From assembly GCA_937880095.1 (NCBI GenBank), contig CALFLK010000007.1, positions 186,001-250,000 of the forward strand: 64,000 nt of DNA, written 5' to 3'. The notes under the pieces are model-generated. The model was not told the origin of the DNA. It saw nothing but the letters and a program-made list of their open reading frames with translations, and ran no database searches. This stretch comes from an uncultured Faecalibacterium sp. Lineage in GTDB: Bacteria; Bacillota; Clostridia; Oscillospirales; Ruminococcaceae. Every line of letters starts with the position of its first letter. Position 1 is the stretch's first letter. The translations under genes were made by a program, and so were the position numbers. Positions 54,172 to 63,435 of this stretch are shown here, one piece after another.

Positions 54172-55139
54172 AAATCGAGAAGCCTCTCTTTCTCCTTCAT
54201 ATCCTGGATGCCTGTCATATCTGCATACTGGACATCCTGCGGGTAATTCTCAATCGTGTTGACCTGGCCTTCATAGATGGTCTCTGGGCTGAAGTTTTCC
54301 TTATCATAAACAAGGAAATCATTGCAGATGAAATCAAACACTTCCGATACACCCGGCTTTTCTGCGTGATCTTTGATAATGCCCGTTCCGCTTAAAGAAT
54401 ACGGAGAACCCGTTTCCAGAAAGATGATCTCCAAAGGCTGACCATCGTTGATTTCATTGACCGCCTGGAACGTCAATGCCAGACCAATACCTACTTCGCC
54501 CTGTTTCAGCAGTTTAATGGGACCGGAACCGGATTCTGTGAACTGCTTGACATTTTCATACAGCGCATCCACATATTCCAGAGCCTTTTCACCACCCATG
54601 CTGTTGACCCACGATTTGAAGAAGAAGTATCCCGTACCGCTGGACTTCGGGTCAGGCATTGCGATCAGACCCTTGTACTCCGGTTTGAGCAAATCTTCGT
54701 AAGTTTTGGGTGCTTCCAGACCATACTTTTCCAGAATTTCTTTATTCACCACAATTGCGCCAGCCTGACGCTCCCAGGTAACCCACTTATTGTCATTATC
54801 TGCCGGGGTCAAACCTTCCATGTAGGGAATGCGGCTTCTTCCGGAAATGTCTTCCAGGTAATTCGAAATCTTATGCATATAGCCGGTTTCCAGACCGACT
54901 ACAATATCAACTTCTGAATTTGACCCTTCCGCATAAATTTTGGATGCAGCCTTACCCGTAGGCATATACATAACAATGATATTGTTGTCAGGAAAGTGCT
55001 CATTGAGCTGTTCCTGCAGCGCATCGCCACGGAACTGCTCCAAAGAGGAACACACAATAATACTTTCCCTGCCGCCAAAGCCCGCCAGCATGGTGAATGC
55101 CAGCGTAATGGCAAGCAACACAGTAAACCATTTACGCAT
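54159..55139 (-). CDS. ABC transporter solute-binding protein, lipobox cysteine missing
   Basis: 326 residues, family-1 extracellular binding protein of the iron/2-aminoethylphosphonate/thiamine class (SIIVCSSLEQFRGDALQEQ start, TGKAASKIYAEG, PDPKSSGTGYFF, VGIGLALTFQAV). The signal peptide reads TMLAGFGG: where lipoproteins have LAGC, codon TTT replaces TGT or TGC, a one-base change. Without the Cys it would be released or held only by an uncleaved signal. All other features look intact. Starts 12 nt after the cytidylyltransferase gene and feeds the permease at 51783. Confidence 0.85.
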   Translation of the reverse strand: MRKWFTVLLAITLAFTMLAGFGGRESIIVCSSLEQFRGDALQEQLNEHFPDNNIIVMYMPTGKAASKIYAEGSNSEVDIVVGLETGYMHKISNYLEDISGRSRIPYMEGLTPADNDNKWVTWERQAGAIVVNKEILEKYGLEAPKTYEDLLKPEYKGLIAMPDPKSSGTGYFFFKSWVNSMGGEKALEYVDALYENVKQFTESGSGPIKLLKQGEVGIGLALTFQAVNEINDGQPLEIIFLETGSPYSLSGTGIIKDHAEKPGVSEVFDFICNDFLVYDKENFSPETIYEGQVNTIENYPQDVQYADMTGIQDMKEKERLLDLWKY

Positions 55140-55151
55140 AGGATACCTCTG

Positions 55152-56054
55152 TTAAATGTAAGCCTGATCCAGCTTTTTCAAATCCGAATAGTTGTCGATT
55201 TCGATGATGTCCTCAAAGGTGCAGTCACGCACTTCGACACGGTAATTCTTCTGGCAGTAACGCAGCGGAACTTCATCCCAGTAGCGCTCTTTTCCGCCAG
55301 GCATTTCGTAAACCTTCTTCACATCTTCGTACAGCTTTGCGCCATCTGCCGCATTCCAGTAAGAAATGCCGAACATATGGTGGCAATCCGTACCGCCAAC
55401 CATGACCTTGGTAATCACATGGTTCTTGGTTTCAAAGCACCAGTCATCCGTCTTTTCAACCGGAACACCCAGATAGTTGGAGGTATACTGATACTTCTGA
55501 ATCAGATCCGGATTATACAGCACCAGATCTGCTTCCATGACATAGGCATTCTGGAACAGATGACGTGCGCACATTGCGGAAGAAATATTGTTTGCCTCGT
55601 TGTACAGCGGGTTCTCGATAAAATGAATCATCGGGTACTTGTACAGCAGCTGGTCGAACTGCTCACCCAGATAACCGCGCACCACATAGATTTCCTCAAT
55701 ACCAGCAGCAATCACTGCGTCCAGCATGGTGTCGATCATACGCACACCCTTGACACGCACCAAAGGCTTAGGAGTGTTCAGCGTGATGGGAACCAGACGA
55801 GAGCCGAAACCTGCGGCAATAAAGACTGCACGCTTTACACGGTAAGGCTCCAGTGCTTCCAAGCCTGCCTCGCTGATACGGCCGTCAACGATAAAGCCCT
55901 GTTCCACCAGAGCGCCCATCGTGCGGTTTGCAGAACCCAAAGACATTCCGGTCAGTTCAGAGATTTCGCGCTGGGTCAGTTCCTTATTGTTGCGTTCCAT
56001 ACAGGTCAGCACATCGAACTGTTTGCGGGTCAATTCAACATTTTTCATATTCAT
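55152..56054 (-). CDS. Winged-helix/LicC-like cytidylyltransferase fusion
   Basis: About 300 residues from ATG 56054 (ATG 56048 and 56087 are alternatives; no clear ribosome site). Residues 1-75 form a winged helix (ELTRKQFDVL, LTQREISELTGMSLGSANRTM, LVEQGFIVDGRISEAG). The rest is a nucleotidyltransferase of the LicC/phosphocholine cytidylyltransferase group: AAGFGSRLVPIT, TPKPLVRVKG, GYLGEQFDQL, NEANNISSAMCA, MEADLVLYNP. LicC makes CDP-choline; PntC-type homologues use 2-aminoethylphosphonate. The DNA-binding-like head could sense substrate or regulate the operon, which continues with a full ABC importer. LicD genes lie next door. Enzyme class is firm, substrate is inferred. Confidence 0.82.
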   Translation of the reverse strand: MNMKNVELTRKQFDVLTCMERNNKELTQREISELTGMSLGSANRTMGALVEQGFIVDGRISEAGLEALEPYRVKRAVFIAAGFGSRLVPITLNTPKPLVRVKGVRMIDTMLDAVIAAGIEEIYVVRGYLGEQFDQLLYKYPMIHFIENPLYNEANNISSAMCARHLFQNAYVMEADLVLYNPDLIQKYQYTSNYLGVPVEKTDDWCFETKNHVITKVMVGGTDCHHMFGISYWNAADGAKLYEDVKKVYEMPGGKERYWDEVPLRYCQKNYRVEVRDCTFEDIIEIDNYSDLKKLDQAYI

Positions 56055-56141
56055 TTTCTCTATCTTTCGTAATACATAATCCTGCATATTTTCGTTCGCC
56101 GAAGCCGGCGCACGGACACATTTTTGTGTTCATATCCTTAT

Positions 56142-56170
56142 ATTTTATCATCATAATTGAAAAATGTCAA
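56142..56170 (-). promoter_or_regulatory. Promoter of the cytidylyltransferase-ABC operon
   Basis: Minus strand TTGACA (56165-56170), 17 nt, TAAAAT (56142-56147), about 90 nt before the start. 56171-56410 holds no recognisable gene. Confidence 0.65.
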
Positions 56171-56410
56171 CAAATGTCTGCTTAAATAAATGCGCATGAA
56201 ACGATTGATTTTTCGTGTATTTTTAATTTTTGCAGCGATCGCTTCCGTTTTCACAGCAAATATTTGGAACAGAAAAGCCGTATATCCCGCACTTTTGCGC
56301 ACATCCGACAAAATAAGTCAAAACCTAAAACTATCCTTACTTGTATCCGACAGCAATTTTCCATACTTTTGTTCCAAAATTTCTCTGCTGCACCTTAGGC
56401 GAAAAGACAG

Positions 56411-56464
56411 AAAAGACGCATCACTATTTGAGAGAAACCTCCCCCAAATAGCGATGCGTCTTTT
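56411..56464 (-). terminator. Terminator of the polysaccharide operon
   Basis: 20-bp stem with one G-T pair (56411-56430 / 56445-56464), 14-nt loop, 13 nt past the stop of the LicD gene at 56478. Confidence 0.9.
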
Positions 56465-56477
56465 TTATTCTTATGCT

Positions 56478-57290
56478 TTAACGCTGGTATGCTTCATAAT
56501 CGTGGTGCGTGACACGCTCTTCTTCCGGCGGAAGCTGCATATAGTCACCATACCATGCCGTCAAAACTTCATCATATTTTTCCGGTGCTTGGAAGCGATT
56601 TCCTTCAAACTCAATTTCAACCGAATGATCATACCATTCTTTCTGCATGATTTCCGAAGGCTTAAACCATCTTTCGCATACATTTCCGACCCATGTATTC
56701 TCGTCACGGTTGCTCGCTTTGGCAATCGAATCGATTGTAGAGGTACACCAATAAATCGGAATCATATTGCAGACAGACTTGATCACTGCAACACCCAATT
56801 TTTTAATGCCCGTACGCCTACGCGCCCCATTGCCAAGCATATTCTTATACGATAACACCTTCTTCGGGATTTTGCCTTTCCGCAAAATCCGCTGCAAAGA
56901 TTTCTCATCGCAATCGATGGCATCCATAACAAACACATCGATATTGATACCAATATCATACGCAATATCCGTGTTTTCCACCAACTTTGTACGCGTATCC
57001 TGTACCTTTGCAAACTCGTACGGGAAGTCTTTATCTATGCTGGCGTGCAATGCCTGCAGATTATCCTTACGGTCACGATTGAATTCCTTCAGAAAGCGCT
57101 CATAATCCGGGCGCAGCATGACAATATCAATGTCATCGTCCCAGGGAATATATCCCTTGTGGCGCACTGCACCCAGCAAAGTACCATACCCTAAAAAGTA
57201 CTGCAGATTGTTCTGGCGGCACCATTCATCGACGCCTTTGAGAATATCCAGTTGGATTTGTTTAACCTCTTCTGTATCTAACGTTCTCAT
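56478..57290 (-). CDS. LicD family phosphotransferase (1)
   Basis: 270 residues from ATG 57290 (GGAGGAG upstream). LicD enzymes transfer phosphocholine or similar phospho-groups from CDP donors to surface glycans. Seen: family core YGTLLGAVRHKGYIPWDDDI followed by DI (about 34-55) with the metal-binding DDDID, DVFVMDAID, and EFEGNRFQAPEKYDEVL near the C-terminus. Last gene of the polysaccharide operon, separated by a terminator from the cytidylyltransferase operon that could make its donor. Confidence 0.88.
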   Translation of the reverse strand: MRTLDTEEVKQIQLDILKGVDEWCRQNNLQYFLGYGTLLGAVRHKGYIPWDDDIDIVMLRPDYERFLKEFNRDRKDNLQALHASIDKDFPYEFAKVQDTRTKLVENTDIAYDIGINIDVFVMDAIDCDEKSLQRILRKGKIPKKVLSYKNMLGNGARRRTGIKKLGVAVIKSVCNMIPIYWCTSTIDSIAKASNRDENTWVGNVCERWFKPSEIMQKEWYDHSVEIEFEGNRFQAPEKYDEVLTAWYGDYMQLPPEEERVTHHDYEAYQR

Positions 57291-57323
57291 TACAGATACT
57301 CCTCCATCGTTTTGATTTATTCT

Positions 57324-58604
57324 TTATTTCAGCAGGCTTAAAATTCTTTGGGGATTCAGGCTCTTAACCATAAGTGTGATATTCGGGCGCACTTCTTTCA
57401 TTGCTGCTACAACAACCACATTTGCCAGCATTTGTGTTGCCAGTGATGCAATCGCCGCGCCATTCACACCAAATTTCGGAATCAAAATCGCATTCAAGAC
57501 CACGTTTGCCAGCGCACCGCTCACATCGATTTTCCAAATCAAATGCTGCTTGCCCTTTGCCAGCATCCAAATATTACGCACGCTGCCGATATAAGCAAAT
57601 GTGGTATACCAAACTACGATACGCAACGCAGGGATCGTTGCCCCATACGCCTGACCATACAAAATATACACGATGGGTTTCGCCAGCAATGTGATGCCAA
57701 TACTTTGCAGCAATGCAAAATAGATGACCACCGAGTACAGGCGAATCATATTTTTCTCAAAACTCTCGGCAGATACTTTTTGACTTTCAAAAATCACCGG
57801 TCGAGCTGAATCAATAATCGCATTGGCAACAAAACCTGCCATACCTGCGCAGGTCACTGCGGCAGAGTAAAAACCTGCTGCAGAGTTATCTACCATCAAT
57901 TTCAGCATAACTCGGTCTGTCTGGGAAAATGCAGTAATCATCAACCCCGAGAGGATATAATACTTACCCCTGTGAAGCATACGCTTACAGCTCTTCATAG
58001 AGAAGGAGAACGAGCTGCCGCCGACTTTTCGATAAACAATCAGAGATGCAATACCAATCAGCAAGAAATCCAATGCATTGGACAATGCAAACCAATGAAC
58101 TTCCTTATTGGCAAAGAGCAGATACGCTTTATATGCAGAAACAACAATATATGCAATCAGCGATATGATGGAAGTATATTTGGACAACAAATGGGTCTGA
58201 AACCAATAAGTGATACATTCCAACGACTGAGCCAGCAATGTCAGGCTATACAGCGCACAGACAATGATGGTTTCCGACTCACTATAATTGGCAATCATGG
58301 TAAATGCGATTACGCCAGCCATGCTCAGCAAGCCCGAGATGAAACACGAAACCAAAGCGGTACCCAGCGTTTCGCCTTCCTTATCCGGTTCCAGAATCAG
58401 TTCCTGAACCAGAATACTTGTAATGCCCAGCTGCATGATTGGTGTAGCAAATGCAACGATTGATGCAGCATAACCAATCAGGCCAAAATTAGCCGGTCCC
58501 AGAAAACGCGCAGTAAGCATCGTAATCAGTAGATTCAGAACTGCCTGTACGATTCTGCCCGCTATAATCCAAGAGGCATTTTTTACAATTTTATTTTTTA
58601 TCAT
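57324..58604 (-). CDS. Polysaccharide flippase (Wzx-like, MATE/MOP superfamily)
   Basis: 426 residues, about 12 membrane helices. N-terminus KNASWIIAGRIVQAVLNLLITMLTARFLGPANFGLIGYA is the family hallmark. Moves lipid-linked glycan repeat units across the membrane. ATG 58604 has GGGAGAAGG 8 nt upstream and overlaps a TGA in the preceding open frame (ATGA), a sign of coupling to a reading frame ending there. 33 nt upstream of LicD (1). Confidence 0.9.
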   Translation of the reverse strand: MIKNKIVKNASWIIAGRIVQAVLNLLITMLTARFLGPANFGLIGYAASIVAFATPIMQLGITSILVQELILEPDKEGETLGTALVSCFISGLLSMAGVIAFTMIANYSESETIIVCALYSLTLLAQSLECITYWFQTHLLSKYTSIISLIAYIVVSAYKAYLLFANKEVHWFALSNALDFLLIGIASLIVYRKVGGSSFSFSMKSCKRMLHRGKYYILSGLMITAFSQTDRVMLKLMVDNSAAGFYSAAVTCAGMAGFVANAIIDSARPVIFESQKVSAESFEKNMIRLYSVVIYFALLQSIGITLLAKPIVYILYGQAYGATIPALRIVVWYTTFAYIGSVRNIWMLAKGKQHLIWKIDVSGALANVVLNAILIPKFGVNGAAIASLATQMLANVVVVAAMKEVRPNITLMVKSLNPQRILSLLK

Positions 58605-58804
58605 TCTTGATAACCTTCTCCCTGATTTTCCTTTTCCTGCTTCGCAATTTGTTGACAGGCGGTTTTCAAATCGGTGTCATTTCCTGATACGCTTTTACTG
58701 TGAAAGTACCGCGCTGTTTCATAAATATTTACACCATTCTGTTTTTCTACAGGATGCTCAGATAAAAAAATGGTACGGAACCGCCATAGCCCAACTGGAC
58801 ATTT
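58601..58804 (-). pseudogene. Start-less open frame between epsG and the flippase
   Basis: 68 codons open on the minus strand with no ATG, GTG or TTG, ending in a TGA that overlaps the flippase ATG. It encodes a charged tail (HPVEKQNGVNIYETARYF, then HSKSVSGNDTDLKTAC). The epsG frame would enter it if the T7 tract (58764-58770) had one T less. So it is either a frameshifted cytoplasmic extension of EpsG or the 3' remnant of a deleted gene. Confidence 0.45.
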
Positions 58805-59825
58805 TCAGCAGATAGAATCCATGAAATCCAAAGCAAAGCGCAATGAGCGCATACATTCCGGCATAATTTATCTTTGCATCGCTGTTCTGGGCAATACGAT
58901 GATTCTCTAAAATTTCAGGCAGCAGCAATACCGCGTAAATAATAAAATAATAGCCTACGCGCAGCACACCGGAATAAACACCGCCCATAGCCTGCAGCGC
59001 AACTGATACAAAGAACAAATTTCGTGCACCGTTTTCCAGTGCTGTTTTTTGTTTTGCAAACACAACGGTATATACATATATCAAGTACAGCACGATAAAC
59101 AGCGTTTTTGCACCGTTTTGGTCCGGCTCTGTATCGCCGCCTGTCAAGCGCATCAAAAGCGCAAAAATCTGATACTTTAACAGGAAAATCGCAACGGGGA
59201 TTGTCAAAGATACAAGCTGAAGACTTCGTTTTGTTTTGAACCAATAAATTGGATAGGCAAACAGAAATACCACTGCGGATTTATGGAAAAACATTGCAAG
59301 GATCACAATCGCAATAAAGGGAATCGGTTTTCTTTTCTTAATGTATTCAAATGCCCACAGTGTGATCGACAGCGCAATCACCTGCCGCAAAGTGGAAAAA
59401 TTGATAATAAAGCACGGAAGCCCCAGATAAACCAGTGAAGAAAGGAATGGATGTACGCTGTTTTTATAAATCCAGACGGATACCGATATCATCGGTATCA
59501 ACGCACATACAATCAAAAGCAACCTATAATTTGTGCATATGGTATACAAAATCTTATTCAGAACAATGTATCCACGCTCAAAATTCATATAGGGGCGCGT
59601 TAATGTTTCTGCAACCGTATACTCTCCAATCTCCCGATATGCGTGCAAGTATCCATACGACCGATCATATCCTAAGTCAATGCCCATGGACGGGTGACGC
59701 AGCCCCAGAAGAAAAATCCAAATCGATGCGAAAAAAATCATATATAACTTTTTTCCATTCTTTTTGCGGTGCAAAACGACTGCTGCGGCAATCATCAAAA
59801 GATAGACAATCACATACGGTATCAT
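58758..59825 (-). CDS. EpsG family polysaccharide polymerase
   Basis: 355 residues, about ten membrane helices. EpsG-type features: GLRHPSMGIDLGYDRSYGYL (about 41) and MNFERGYIVLNKIL, then helix-rich stretches. Polymerises glycan repeat units at the outer membrane face. Ends MAVPYHFFI, a plausible family end, but directly at a T7 run after which another frame stays open to the flippase start. ATG 59825 behind GAGGAAT. Confidence 0.82.
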   Translation of the reverse strand: MIPYVIVYLLMIAAAVVLHRKKNGKKLYMIFFASIWIFLLGLRHPSMGIDLGYDRSYGYLHAYREIGEYTVAETLTRPYMNFERGYIVLNKILYTICTNYRLLLIVCALIPMISVSVWIYKNSVHPFLSSLVYLGLPCFIINFSTLRQVIALSITLWAFEYIKKRKPIPFIAIVILAMFFHKSAVVFLFAYPIYWFKTKRSLQLVSLTIPVAIFLLKYQIFALLMRLTGGDTEPDQNGAKTLFIVLYLIYVYTVVFAKQKTALENGARNLFFVSVALQAMGGVYSGVLRVGYYFIIYAVLLLPEILENHRIAQNSDAKINYAGMYALIALCFGFHGFYLLKMSSWAMAVPYHFFI

Positions 59826-59832
59826 ATTTATC

Positions 59833-59931
59833 TTATTCCTCTACCTCGGCATCTGCTAAACACGATAAAACTTCTAAAAGCGGATAAATCCGCTGCACTG
59901 CTATCGCACACCGTGTCCATCTGCCGATCAT
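59833..59931 (-). CDS. Small open frame, 32 residues, unknown
   Basis: ATG 59931 has AAGGA 7 nt upstream, overlapping the stop of the glycosyltransferase gene; the TAA lies 8 nt before the epsG ATG. Predicted peptide MIGRWTRCAIAVQRIYPLL plus a short acidic end. It could be a genuine small gene, a remnant, or chance; I recognise no family. Confidence 0.3.
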   Translation of the reverse strand: MIGRWTRCAIAVQRIYPLLEVLSCLADAEVEE

Positions 59932-59942
59932 GGTCATATCCT

Positions 59943-61136
59943 TTATCGAATCATTTCCTTATATAACGCAATATATTGTGCATACTGCGCTTCTTTTTCA
60001 AATGCTTTTGCACGCTCCACGCACGCTTGTGCAGAGTAAGGATGTTCTTCACAGATGCGAATCGTTTCACGTTCCAACGCTGCAATGTCATCACAGGGAA
60101 CTGCTGTTCCACACGTTTCATCCAGCATTTCTGCACTTCCGCCTGTCTGGAACGTGAGCACAGGTGTTCCGCACGCCAAAGCCTCCAGATTCACCGTGGG
60201 GAAATTATCCTCTCGCGTCGGAATCACAAAAACATCCGCTGTTGTATACAATTCAGCCAATTCACGCTGGTTCTGTGTTCTGTGAATCGAAATGATGTTG
60301 GACGGCAGGGTCCTATCCACTTCTTCATTGGTACCAACCAAAACGATCTGGTAATTTTCTGGCAGTCGTTTGCTCAGCGCAATGAATACATCCAAGCCTT
60401 TGCGGTGCCCCCAATCAAACGCTACACCGAGTATAATTTTCTTATCGACTAAATCATGGTCCTGTCTGAAATGTCCGTCCGTCGGCTGGAACAGCGACAA
60501 ATCGATACCGTTGTGAATCACCTTGACTGGGTACTCTTTCAAAAAGGATTGTTTCACCAAATCCCCCAACCACTGCGAGGGGGTCACAATGGTCATGTTT
60601 TCCACGCCTGTGAACCAGCGTTTCTTGGTTTCCCACATCCGCTTCGACCGGTCAATATATGCCTGAGGATACCGATTTTTCTGTGTGCAATGGTTACAGC
60701 CTGTCTTCCATTTATCGCACTGCACCTCTGTAAAATACGGGCATTGTCCGGTAAACGCCCAACAATCATGCAAGGTCCAAACAACCGGGATGTTATCCTT
60801 TTTGATTTTATCAAACAGCATCCCTGCGTTAATATAATGCCCATGCAAATTATGCAGATGCATCAATTCAACATCTGTGTTTTCCAGCTGCTTCAGCACA
60901 CGGCGTGTCTGCAACTGTGCGCCAGCACCTTCATTGCCACATACTCTGGAAAGGAGATTATTCGCATAATATTCTGCTTTTCCCTGTACACAAATTGCAT
61001 TCCTGGCATTTTCTGTTTTCTTGCCACAGATTGTGACCGTATCCATTCCTGCTTTTTCTGCTTCAGCTGCAAGCCAGTCCACGATTTTTCCCGTACTGCC
61101 CATTCCGGCGCACGTATTGACCATGACAATACTCAT
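59943..61136 (-). CDS. Glycosyltransferase family 4 (1)
   Basis: 397 residues, GT-B fold. N-terminal domain with NTCAGMGSTGKIVDWLA, HLHNLHGHYINAGML and VWTLHDCWAFTGQCPYF plus a Cys cluster (CDKWKTGCNHC); C-terminal domain with GVAFDWGHRKGLDVF and donor-binding REDNFPTVNLEALACGTPV (E-x7-E type). Close in pattern to GT4 enzymes of O-antigen/capsule loci such as WcaC-like proteins. Adds one sugar to the lipid-linked repeat; sugar unknown. ATG 61136 behind AGGAGAG. Confidence 0.88.
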   Translation of the reverse strand: MSIVMVNTCAGMGSTGKIVDWLAAEAEKAGMDTVTICGKKTENARNAICVQGKAEYYANNLLSRVCGNEGAGAQLQTRRVLKQLENTDVELMHLHNLHGHYINAGMLFDKIKKDNIPVVWTLHDCWAFTGQCPYFTEVQCDKWKTGCNHCTQKNRYPQAYIDRSKRMWETKKRWFTGVENMTIVTPSQWLGDLVKQSFLKEYPVKVIHNGIDLSLFQPTDGHFRQDHDLVDKKIILGVAFDWGHRKGLDVFIALSKRLPENYQIVLVGTNEEVDRTLPSNIISIHRTQNQRELAELYTTADVFVIPTREDNFPTVNLEALACGTPVLTFQTGGSAEMLDETCGTAVPCDDIAALERETIRICEEHPYSAQACVERAKAFEKEAQYAQYIALYKEMIR

Positions 61137-61191
61137 GCTGCTCTCCTATCCATTCCGCTTTGCACACAATGCACAGCGTCCATATCTCTTT

Positions 61192-62475
61192 TTACTGTTC
61201 AACAATATCTTCCAACCACTTTCTCACTTTCAAAGGGGTTGTCTGAATATTATGATTCTTTTCTGCCAAGATGCGTGCTCGCTTCACAATAGCCGTTCTG
61301 CGCTCATCGTCCTCCAGCAGCTCTGCAAGACCCTTGGGCAAATCCTTCGGGTCATCAATCACATATGCCACATCATTTTCTTTCAAATACGAAATGGATG
61401 CAATATCTTCCGGTCCGTATGCCAGCAAGCACGGACCATACACAAGCGATTCTGCAATCTTCGTGGAAACGGAAAAACGAACCTGCTTTTTCTGAGATTC
61501 CTCAAAGGATTCTGTATGAATCACCGCAATGCTGTTCTTCATCACATCCAAAACTTCTTCTGCCGAAATCTGTCCGTGGAATCGAATACCGTTTTCCTCT
61601 GTCAAATTCTTTAAGATTTCCGGGTTCTTTTCGCCGGAATATACATCCAGCATCTTCGGTTCTTCTGTGCGGTTCAGGCTCATCAGTGCCTTGCCGATTG
61701 CAATCAGCTGTTGATCTCGAGCACAGCCCAAATTGCCAATGTAAGAGATCTGACTGGGGTTTTCGTTCGGCACCATCTTTACGCATTCTGCCGGGGTATG
61801 CAAAACCTGTACCGGCAGCTGAAACATTTTCGCATATGTTTCTGCCATTGTGTCACAAATCGCAAAAATCGAAGACGCGCGCTGCATCGTCTTACGCACA
61901 GTTTTCATTCGGGCGCGATACTCAAAGCGTCCGATTACGCTGTTTTCATTTGCGTTATAAACGTAAAAATCGTCCATACAGGAAATGACCAGCGGCCTGT
62001 TGAGGTATTCTGCCATTTTGCGCGCGACATCATACATGAACGCATAGTCGCCCGATGCAAAGAAAATCACATCCGGGTTAAAATCTGTCAGCCACTGCTT
62101 CAGCTCTTTGGTAAACCAATGGGTGCATTTCCAAACCAGATTTCTTGCCAGATAAATCGATCCCGTACGTTTTCTGCCAAACTGATAAATTTTTCCTGTG
62201 ACGCCTGTATCTGTTCTGGAAAACTCACGATCCAGCTGAATATCATCCTTGCCAAAGATCGTTCCGTGTTTACGCAGCGGAACAATGGATTTTAAGGCAT
62301 CCTTATCCGTAAATCTGTAATAATTGGTACAGATGGAATCGTCTGTCGGAACCTCAGAATGGATATAAAACTGTGCGATTTCATCCGCCTGAAACGCCTG
62401 AAAATACCGCAGCAGCGTTTTGCCCATATTTGAGGTCTTGCTCAACACCGTATGACTAACCAATAATACCTTCAA
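61192..62475 (-). CDS. Glycosyltransferase, GT-B fold (2)
   Basis: 427 residues. N-terminal LLVSHTVLSKTSNMGKTLLRYF, ADE-type mid region DFNPDVIFFASGDYAFMYDVA, and C-terminal ISYIGNLGCARDQQL and FSVSTKIAESLVYGPCLLAYG, which fit a GT4-like donor domain. Start is TTG 62475 with AGGGGG 11 nt upstream; no nearer ATG is in frame at the N-terminus. The 95 nt to LicD (2) show no other gene. Confidence 0.82.
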   Translation of the reverse strand: MKVLLVSHTVLSKTSNMGKTLLRYFQAFQADEIAQFYIHSEVPTDDSICTNYYRFTDKDALKSIVPLRKHGTIFGKDDIQLDREFSRTDTGVTGKIYQFGRKRTGSIYLARNLVWKCTHWFTKELKQWLTDFNPDVIFFASGDYAFMYDVARKMAEYLNRPLVISCMDDFYVYNANENSVIGRFEYRARMKTVRKTMQRASSIFAICDTMAETYAKMFQLPVQVLHTPAECVKMVPNENPSQISYIGNLGCARDQQLIAIGKALMSLNRTEEPKMLDVYSGEKNPEILKNLTEENGIRFHGQISAEEVLDVMKNSIAVIHTESFEESQKKQVRFSVSTKIAESLVYGPCLLAYGPEDIASISYLKENDVAYVIDDPKDLPKGLAELLEDDERRTAIVKRARILAEKNHNIQTTPLKVRKWLEDIVEQ

Positions 62476-62570
62476 AACTAAAATTTCCCCCTTATGTCAG
62501 AAATGAAGCCATTCCATACTGAACAGCTTCATTCTCGCCGTTGTATGCGTAGCACAACTATGTTTTAGAA

Positions 62571-63434
62571 TCAGAACTGCTCATCACGGTAATCGTGTAC
62601 ATTATTTGCCCGCTGATGAAAATCTTCTGTCGTACTCCAATTGTTTGCGTGCTGCGCCCAATGGATTTTTTCGATGGAAGGAATCTGCTGCCATTCCCCA
62701 TAGCAAATTTCCAGATAACGCTCTACATTATGCGGGACACAGAAGTTATGTCCATCGTAGTCCATGCGTACCGGCGGGAGAATCACATCTTTATCCATAA
62801 ACCACTTGGGGTTGCCCGTATAAAGCTCCCAATCGACCAGCTGTTTCTGGGGCTTATCATCCCATTTATACAGCTGCTTATATGCTGTTTTGAATCCAAA
62901 CTTCTTGGGGAACAGCCGCAGGAACAGCATCAACGGACGAACCGCTTTTCTCTTTTTGTAGTTACGATTGCTCAATCGCTTCAGGGTGATATAGCAAGTT
63001 GCAGCGATTCCCTTATATTTTTCCCATTTAGTCGGCGGGCACTCGTGCAGCAGGAAAATATCAATATAAATTCCGTGATGCATATCATAGTCCTTCAGGG
63101 ATTCTTCTATGAAGGTAGTTCCATTCATGCGCAGTTTCGGCATATATACCATGCCGTCAACGCTTTCCATTTCTTGCAGATAAAAGCGTTCCTTATCGCC
63201 CTTTTCATGAAACAAACGGCGGAACTTTTCATAGCCCTTTGCGGTCATATAAACATCCGCATCGTCATCCCAGGGAATCGGGCCGCCATGACGTTTTGCA
63301 CCCAAAGCCGAACCGAACGCCAGACACCATTCAATATCATTTTCTGTACAGAATGCATCCAGATACTGGATAATCTCGCAATGCTTCTGCTGCAGCGGCT
63401 TTAACTCCTGAAACTGTTCACTATAATCCTTCAT
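62571..63434 (-). CDS. LicD family phosphotransferase (2)
   Basis: 287 residues. LicD core FGSALGAKRHGGPIPWDDDA followed by DV (about 41-62) with the acidic metal site, GIYIDIFLLHECPP, and a C-terminal VRMDYDGHNFCVPHNVERYL. In S. pneumoniae and Haemophilus, LicD proteins attach phosphocholine to glycans; some homologues transfer sugar phosphates instead. Follows the GT2 stop by 1 nt, so the genes are coupled. Only distantly like LicD (1), so the two may act on different sugars. Confidence 0.87.
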   Translation of the reverse strand: MKDYSEQFQELKPLQQKHCEIIQYLDAFCTENDIEWCLAFGSALGAKRHGGPIPWDDDADVYMTAKGYEKFRRLFHEKGDKERFYLQEMESVDGMVYMPKLRMNGTTFIEESLKDYDMHHGIYIDIFLLHECPPTKWEKYKGIAATCYITLKRLSNRNYKKRKAVRPLMLFLRLFPKKFGFKTAYKQLYKWDDKPQKQLVDWELYTGNPKWFMDKDVILPPVRMDYDGHNFCVPHNVERYLEICYGEWQQIPSIEKIHWAQHANNWSTTEDFHQRANNVHDYRDEQF

Positions 63435-63435
63435 T

